From assembly GCA_042854365.1 (NCBI GenBank), contig AP031437.1:682001-746000 (forward strand): a DNA stretch of 64,000 nt, given 5' to 3'. Under the pieces are notes generated by a model. It saw only the letters and a program-made list of their open reading frames with translations, was not told the origin of the DNA and did no database searches. This DNA comes from Anaeromassilibacillus sp001305115. GTDB lineage: Bacteria; Bacillota; Clostridia; Oscillospirales; Acutalibacteraceae. This document shows, piece after piece, positions 58,896-64,000 of the stretch. How positions within the stretch are numbered: position 1 is the stretch's first letter; the number at the start of each line of letters is the position of its first letter. Both the position numbers and the translations under genes were made by a program.

Positions 58896-61597
58896 AGCCG
58901 GTCACTTTGACCATGCAGGCGTTTGGCTCGTACCTGAAACGGACAGAGCTGGATTTCCGTCTGTTGGGAGACAACCCCATTTTCTTGATTACCGGCGCCA
59001 CTGGCGGCGGAAAGACGACGATACTGGACGCTATGTGCTTTGCACTCTATTGTAAGGCAACCGGCGGGCGGCGTAGTTGGGACAGTATGCGCTGTGCCGC
59101 CGCGCCGCAGGGCGCGGAAACCATGGTCGATTTTGTCTTTCAGTTGTCGGGCGAAACCTATCGATTTACTCGGGCGCAATCCCAATATAAGGCGCGCGGG
59201 ACAGGGGTTCTCAAGACAAAAGAGACGCATGCCTGTTACCGTATGGAGAATGGGGAATGGTCCCTGCTTTTAGCAGGTGCAGAATCCCGTGTGCGGGAAA
59301 AGGCAGAAGAAATCTTAGGACTGACCTGTGAACAGTTTTCGCAGGTAATCGTTCTCCCACAGGGGGACTTCCTGAAGCTGCTTCTGTCCAGTTCCCGTGA
59401 GAAAGCGCAGATGTTTCAAACCCTGTTTGCGACAGGTCGTTGGGAGCAGGCCGTTCACAACCTGAAAGAAATGGCCGCCCGATTGGGGAAGGAAGCAGGA
59501 GAGCTGGAAGCAGCGAAACGTTCCATCTTGGAGCGGGAGGGGGTGGAAACCCTTCCCCTTTTGGAAGAGCGAGAAGCTGTCCTCCGGGAAGAATTGGCCA
59601 AGGCGAAAGCAGCGCAGCTGGCTGCTTCCGTGGCGCTGCAAAAGCAAAATGGTGCATTGCGTGCAGCTGAGGCCTTGGCAGAACAGTTTACTGCATTAGA
59701 GAGACAAAAAATACAGGCGCATGCATTGGAACAACAGCGGGAAGATCAGGAGAAAAAGCGCCAAAAACTGGCGTTGGCACGCCGGGCCGCAGGCGTATAT
59801 CCGTACTTTACAGCATATAGGTCTGCACAAAAGGATCTCTTGACAAAACGGCAGGCATATACAGATGCAAAGCAACAGCTGGCAAAGGCAGAAGCGGAGC
59901 AAAACGCTGCGCAAAAGCAGCTGCCCCTCGCAGAACGCTATCGTGCGGGGCTGTCGGAACTCGCAAAAGAGGAAGAACGGCTGCAGGGATTCCGCGAGAA
60001 CGCCTGCAAGAGACAGGAGCTCCGGGAAAAGCAAAAGGAGCTTGCACAACGTTTTGTCTTATTGGAGAAGCAGCGGAAAGAAGCCCAGGAGCGCCTTAAA
60101 ACGGCAGACCGGCAAGTTGCTGACGGCAATGCTTACATTGAAAATGCATTGCAGCAGAGCGCTCTTCTCCCGAAATTGTTGGAAGATGTACAGGGGTTGA
60201 TCAAGGAGGATGCCGCAGCTTCCCTGGCAACACAGTTGCAACAGGGGATTCCCTGTCCTGTATGTGGATCGGTACAACATCCCAGGCCGGCGCAACGGAG
60301 TACGCGACTACAGGAGGCGCAAAATGCTTTACAACAGGCGCAGAAAGCGGCAAGTCTATTGGAAAGCGCGCAAAAACGGCTTCAGGAACGCCGTGCACAG
60401 CGCGAACAGGCGCAAGGAGATCTCTCCAGGTGCAATGAGAAAATCGCTTTTTTGCGCAGTGAACAGCAAACACAGGCATCCTTGGAGCAGGAGTTGTCGG
60501 ACAAGTTGGGAGAGTGGAGAGAACTGTCTGCAATTGAACGCCGCGTAACCGAAGTGCGGAACCTGGCAAAGAAAAATGCCGATTTAGCCCGCCAGATTGA
60601 GGAACATGCAAATATTTCGAAACGGGCGGCAGCGGCTGCAGAAGCGGTATTGGAGAGCGCGGAGCAGGCATATCGAGAGGCAAAGGAGGCAGAGGCGGTT
60701 GCGGCCAAACAGCTTCAACAAGCCTTGGCGGACTCTGGATTGGGGAGAGACGATGATTATGCAGCGATGATGTTATCTCCGGAACAGTTGGAGGCCTTGG
60801 AGCGTGCGTTGCAGGCCTATGATGCCGCTGTGGAGAGTGTACGGCAACAGGTAAAACGATTGAACCAGGAATTGGAAGGCAAGGATCGGCCGGATGTCGA
60901 TGCGGAAAGAACCAAACAGTCTCAAGCACAAGAGGCGGCTGAGCAAGCGGCGCAGGCCGTGGGAAAACTTGAGCAAACGGCCCTTGCAGCCAAAGATTCT
61001 CTCGAACGGTTACAGAAACTGGAAGAGAAAGGGAAAAAGCTGGAAGAAAAGTACGGGCGTACAAGCCGCTTGTCAGCCCTCCTATCGGGTAAAAATTTGC
61101 GAAAGGTTCCCCTACATCAGTTTGTACTGGGGGTCATGCTGGACGATATCCTTTCTTCGGCAAATCAATTTTTTGCTACATTGAGTTCTGGACGCTATAG
61201 TCTCAGCCGCGTAACGGCCATCACCAGCGGGAATGCCCTGGGAGGATTGGATCTGGAAGTATTTGATGCCTATACGGGTGGAGCACGTGCGGTAGAAACC
61301 CTTTCCGGTGGAGAGCTTTTTCTCGCGTCTCTGTCCCTGGCGTTCGGTCTTTCGGATGTGGTGCAGAGTTATTCCGGAGGGGTTCATCTGGATTCCCTCT
61401 TTATCGATGAGGGATTTGGCTCCTTGGATCAGGAGACACTGGATACGGCGATGAAAGCGTTGGGCCAGTTACAACAAATGGGAAGGACCGTTGGGATTAT
61501 TTCCCATGTGAGTGAATTGAAAAGCCGCATCGCGTCCCAAATCGTTGTGGGTAAAGATCGAGAGGGTGGAAGCACGGTAGTTTTTCGGAGTGTGTGA
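58892..61597 (+). CDS. sbcC: Nuclease SbcCD subunit C (Rad50-like ATPase)
   Basis: This 901-residue SMC-like ATPase bridges DNA ends and controls the SbcD nuclease. The N-terminal Walker A is GATGGGKTT near residue 35. It has two long coiled-coil arms rich in Glu, Gln, Ala and Lys (~200-440 and ~490-760). The zinc hook is CPVC at 455-458, between the arms. The C-terminal lobe has the ABC signature VETLSGGELFLASLSLA and Walker B SLFIDEGFGSLD. ATG 58892 is set by the overlap with sbcD. No terminator is seen before the IS remnant. Confidence 0.95.
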   Translation: MKPVTLTMQAFGSYLKRTELDFRLLGDNPIFLITGATGGGKTTILDAMCFALYCKATGGRRSWDSMRCAAAPQGAETMVDFVFQLSGETYRFTRAQSQYKARGTGVLKTKETHACYRMENGEWSLLLAGAESRVREKAEEILGLTCEQFSQVIVLPQGDFLKLLLSSSREKAQMFQTLFATGRWEQAVHNLKEMAARLGKEAGELEAAKRSILEREGVETLPLLEEREAVLREELAKAKAAQLAASVALQKQNGALRAAEALAEQFTALERQKIQAHALEQQREDQEKKRQKLALARRAAGVYPYFTAYRSAQKDLLTKRQAYTDAKQQLAKAEAEQNAAQKQLPLAERYRAGLSELAKEEERLQGFRENACKRQELREKQKELAQRFVLLEKQRKEAQERLKTADRQVADGNAYIENALQQSALLPKLLEDVQGLIKEDAAASLATQLQQGIPCPVCGSVQHPRPAQRSTRLQEAQNALQQAQKAASLLESAQKRLQERRAQREQAQGDLSRCNEKIAFLRSEQQTQASLEQELSDKLGEWRELSAIERRVTEVRNLAKKNADLARQIEEHANISKRAAAAAEAVLESAEQAYREAKEAEAVAAKQLQQALADSGLGRDDDYAAMMLSPEQLEALERALQAYDAAVESVRQQVKRLNQELEGKDRPDVDAERTKQSQAQEAAEQAAQAVGKLEQTALAAKDSLERLQKLEEKGKKLEEKYGRTSRLSALLSGKNLRKVPLHQFVLGVMLDDILSSANQFFATLSSGRYSLSRVTAITSGNALGGLDLEVFDAYTGGARAVETLSGGELFLASLSLAFGLSDVVQSYSGGVHLDSLFIDEGFGSLDQETLDTAMKALGQLQQMGRTVGIISHVSELKSRIASQIVVGKDREGGSTVVFRSV

Positions 61598-61738
61598 TAG
61601 AATATTTTTATATTCGAAAATGGATAAAGTGGCATTCATGTCCGTGCGGGCTAATTGTTCTCACATGAAACACGATTCAGTAAAAAAGCAAAAGCACTTT
61701 CAAAAACAAAGACGCCTTGAATCTGAACTACCCTGAGC

Positions 61739-62094
61739 ATGGTGATTACCCTGTTGGAAAAGACTATTGAAACCATACCAGATGGGACAGAGCGGCTCCT
61801 TCACTCGGACCAGGGTTGGCAATACCAGCACAAGCAATACCGGCGTATGCTCAAAAGAAAAGGAATCCGGCAAAGTATGAGCCGCAAAGGCAACTGCTCG
61901 GACAACGAATTCATGGAATATTTTTTGGTTTGCTCAAAAGCGCGCTGCTTTATCTGCAAGAGCTCAAATCCGTGAAGCACTTCGAGCAGGAATGGATTGC
62001 CAATCTTGATTACTACAACAACCGGCGCATGAAGGCAAAGCGAAAGGGCGTGCTGCCTGCGATTCACAGGCAACAAGCCCTTTCGGTTGCTTGA
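61739..62094 (+). pseudogene. IS3-family transposase remnant (OrfB, C-terminal part)
   Basis: Two overlapping frames together give the end of an IS150/IS3-type integrase-core transposase. The first has RLLHSDQGWQYQHKQYRRML and KGIRQSMSRKGNCSDNEFME; the second has FFGLLKSALLYLQELKS, EQEWIANLDYYNNRRMKAK and the terminal KGVLPAIHRQQALSV. The break is in a T-run near 61920, where one base appears lost. Stops precede the first frame, and the N-terminal half and OrfA are gone. It cannot encode an active transposase. Confidence 0.85.
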
Positions 62095-62111
62095 ACAAAT
62101 TTCTCTTAAAA

Positions 62112-62140
62112 GTATTGCCTAACTTTTTGAGGTCACTTCA
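62112..62140 (+). mobile_element. Right end of the IS3-family remnant
   Basis: The sequence TATTGCCTAACTTTTTGAGG followed by TCACTTCA, just after the transposase end, has the look of an IS3-group right terminal repeat. No matching left end was found upstream, where sbcC ends, so the element is truncated on its left. The 61598-61738 stretch before the transposase shows nothing else. Confidence 0.5.
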
Positions 62141-62246
62141 AATCACGTCTGGCCGAATTTGGGGCGTTTTATCCTTGTATCCATTAGGCGGTTTAGATGG
62201 AATGAGAGGGTTCGTTGCCCATGGCGTTCTTTGCAGTGGGCAATGG

Positions 62247-64000
62247 TCAACCACCAACCAATGTTTGGAAGAGTTGATTGACTTCTGCACGCAAGCCTCG
62301 ATGCTCCGGCTGCTCCAAGGCAAAATCTTGGGCTAAGATGGTACGTGCAACCTCCTGAGCCTGTTTGAGTGTTTCCAGATCCTGCGCCATATCGGCAATT
62401 TTCAAATCAGGCAGGCCATGTTGACGAGAACCGAAAAAATCACCCGGACCACGCAAACGAAGATCCTCATCGGCAATCTCGAAGCCATTTGATGTGCGGC
62501 ACATCACCTGTAGGCGTGTCAGGGCCTCATCATTCTGTGCATCAGAGAGCAGAATACAGGTTGAGCGATGGGTTCCACGTCCAACGCGTCCACGCAATTG
62601 ATGCAATTGAGAAAGACCATACCGTTCTGCATTTTCAATCAACATTACGACAGCATTGGGAACATCCACTCCGACCTCTACAACCGTAGTGGAGACCAGA
62701 ATATCCAATTGCCCCGAGGCGAAGTCCTCCATGACGCTCTCCTTTTCCCGCGCCTTCATGCGGCCGTGCAGAATTCCGATCCGAGTTCCGGGCATCCATT
62801 CCGTGCGGAGTTTATCCGCATACTGTAGAACGGCAGCCATATCGTTGTCGCCTTCTTCAATGGTGGGACAGATGATATAGCATTGCAATCCTTGATCGAT
62901 ATGCTTTTGCATATAGTGAAATGCACGTGTACGCTTTGAGCTGTCAATCGCATACGTTTCAATCTTCTGACGGCCGGGAGGTAGTTCGTCCAGCACAGAG
63001 AGATCGAGATCACCATAAATCATCAATGCAAGCGTGCGGGGGATCGGTGTCGCACTCATCACCAGAAGATGTGGATTATTTCCTTTGGACGCTAGCGCGG
63101 CGCGCTGTGCCACACCGAAACGGTGCTGTTCATCTGTGACAACCAATCCCAAATTTTGAAAAGTCACGCCTTCTGAAAGCAGGGCATGTGTACCGATGAC
63201 CAGACGAATCTCGCCCGCCTGTAGTTGTTCTGCAAGTTTTTTCTTTTTGCTTGCGGTCAATGATCCAGTCAGGCGTGCGATGGGAATATCTGCAGGGGCT
63301 AAAATGGAGGAGAGCGTTTCGTAATGCTGATGGGCAAGAATCTCTGTAGGGGCCATCAATGCGGCCTGCATCCCATTTTCCACGACATTGTAACACAATG
63401 CAGCGGCCACCGCTGTTTTTCCGGACCCCACGTCTCCCTGTACAAGACGGTTCATTGGACGTCCTCCCGTCATATCTGCCATCGCTTCCTGTACAGCGCG
63501 CTTTTGGGCATTGGTGGGCGTAAAGGGCAACAGGCGATAGAATTCCTCTGTATAGTCTTTTGTCAAACACAAAGAAGTCCGTTCTCGCTCGCGGCTTTTC
63601 ATGCGTAGAAGCCCCAATTGAAGGACCAACAGCTCTTCAAAGATCATTCGATGGCGAGCTTCTCGCAATTCTTCCATGTTAGAAGGGAAATGAATTTGCT
63701 CTAAAGCATTGCGAAGCGGGCAAAGATGTTGCTGCGTGCGCAGAGGCGCAGGAATCGGGTCACGCAGGTCATGTGGAAGCAGTAAAAATGCGTGTTTGAC
63801 CGCATTGGAAATCATGCGGGAACTGAGCCCCTGGGTCTGTCGGTAGATGGGAATAATGGGCGGGCAACTTTCGATTGGATAGAATTCCGGCGAGAGCATT
63901 TCACGTTTCAGAAAGTTCGCAGATAACTTTCCATAAAATAGATAGGTTTCTCCTTCGACTAACCGGTCTTTTACATAGGGATTGTTAAAAAAAGTGATCT
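62247..64000 (-). CDS. recG: ATP-dependent DNA helicase RecG (N-terminus outside window)
   Basis: This is the helicase that remodels stalled replication forks and Holliday junctions. The frame is open through the right window edge: upstream of the Met at 63899 it continues in phase as YLFYGKLSANFLKRE, part of the N-terminal wedge domain, so that Met is internal. Walker A is QGDVGSGKTAVAAAL, followed by LMAPTEILAHQHYETL, and DEQHRF stands where many have DEQHRFG. SATPIPRTLALMIYGDLD, TTVVEVGVDVPNA and QLRGRVGRG complete the helicase motifs. The stop is at 62247-62249. There is a 7-bp stem (TTGCCCA/TGGGCAA) just after it but no T-run. Confidence 0.95.
   Translation of the reverse strand, partial: ITFFNNPYVKDRLVEGETYLFYGKLSANFLKREMLSPEFYPIESCPPIIPIYRQTQGLSSRMISNAVKHAFLLLPHDLRDPIPAPLRTQQHLCPLRNALEQIHFPSNMEELREARHRMIFEELLVLQLGLLRMKSRERERTSLCLTKDYTEEFYRLLPFTPTNAQKRAVQEAMADMTGGRPMNRLVQGDVGSGKTAVAAALCYNVVENGMQAALMAPTEILAHQHYETLSSILAPADIPIARLTGSLTASKKKKLAEQLQAGEIRLVIGTHALLSEGVTFQNLGLVVTDEQHRFGVAQRAALASKGNNPHLLVMSATPIPRTLALMIYGDLDLSVLDELPPGRQKIETYAIDSSKRTRAFHYMQKHIDQGLQCYIICPTIEEGDNDMAAVLQYADKLRTEWMPGTRIGILHGRMKAREKESVMEDFASGQLDILVSTTVVEVGVDVPNAVVMLIENAERYGLSQLHQLRGRVGRGTHRSTCILLSDAQNDEALTRLQVMCRTSNGFEIADEDLRLRGPGDFFGSRQHGLPDLKIADMAQDLETLKQAQEVARTILAQDFALEQPEHRGLRAEVNQLFQTLVGG

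Noticed and set aside
61920..61935. Programmed frameshift in the transposase T-run
   Set aside because: IS3 elements frameshift between OrfA and OrfB, not within the OrfB integrase core. The upstream half is missing and stops precede it, so decay explains the shift.

Overview
The window looks like a chromosomal segment of a low-to-middle GC, spore-forming Firmicute, most likely a clostridial anaerobe of the Oscillospirales/Ruminococcaceae kind. The evidence is a Shine-Dalgarno sequence before almost every gene, frequent TTG/GTG starts, a T-box leader, an L10 leader, spoIID, a glgBCDA cluster containing glgD, and PTS plus lipoprotein ABC transporters. The genus is inference. No rRNA, tRNA, CRISPR array or phage was found. 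The only mobile element is a decayed IS3-family remnant.

Layout. 1-3.2 kb: the end of ptsI, a glucose-type PTS IICB and IIA, and a small sigma-like factor. 3.2-9.8 kb: a long control region, then an oligopeptide ABC transporter (B, C, D, F, A). 9.8-15.5 kb: another long gap with a structured leader, then a branched-chain amino-acid (Liv-type) transporter. 15.8-20.8 kb: a membrane-anchored polysaccharide deacetylase, a P-type cation ATPase behind a yybP-ykoY (Mn2+) riboswitch, and a small membrane protein. 21-25.8 kb: spoIID (minus), citrate synthase, a membrane protein and GAPDH. 26.4-32.4 kb: the glycogen operon glgB-glgC-glgD-glgA. 32.5-36.4 kb: a GH3 lipoprotein, a small unknown, an XRE regulator (minus) and a histidine phosphatase. 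36.3-40.9 kb: a T-box-controlled leuA, then leuB and the azlCD branched-chain amino-acid exporter. 40.9-43 kb: dCMP deaminase (minus), ksgA and a small membrane protein. 48.7-43.2 kb (minus): ddl-murI-DUF1934-argS and a degenerate MetH-like protein. 48.9-53.7 kb: an unknown gene, then rpmG-secE-nusG-rplK-rplA-rplJ-rplL. 54-57 kb (minus): a zinc-ribbon membrane protein, a DUF2752 protein and a DD-carboxypeptidase. 57.1-61.6 kb: metallophosphoesterase-sbcD-sbcC. 61.7-62.1 kb: IS remnant. 62.2-64 kb (minus): recG, running off the window.

The genes describe sugar uptake by PTS, peptide and branched-chain amino-acid import, leucine synthesis and branched-chain export, glycogen storage, wall remodelling, ribosome production and DNA repair. 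The strongest non-textbook signals are: (i) the Mn2+ riboswitch, with a readable switching terminator, in front of an ATPase that would by default be called a calcium pump; (ii) a MetH-like homocysteine methyltransferase that has lost two of its three zinc cysteines and most of its pterin domain; (iii) unusual operator/leader architecture before the opp and liv operons; and (iv) a histone-like Lys/Ala tail on the glycogen branching enzyme. I did not find a wholly new multi-gene system.
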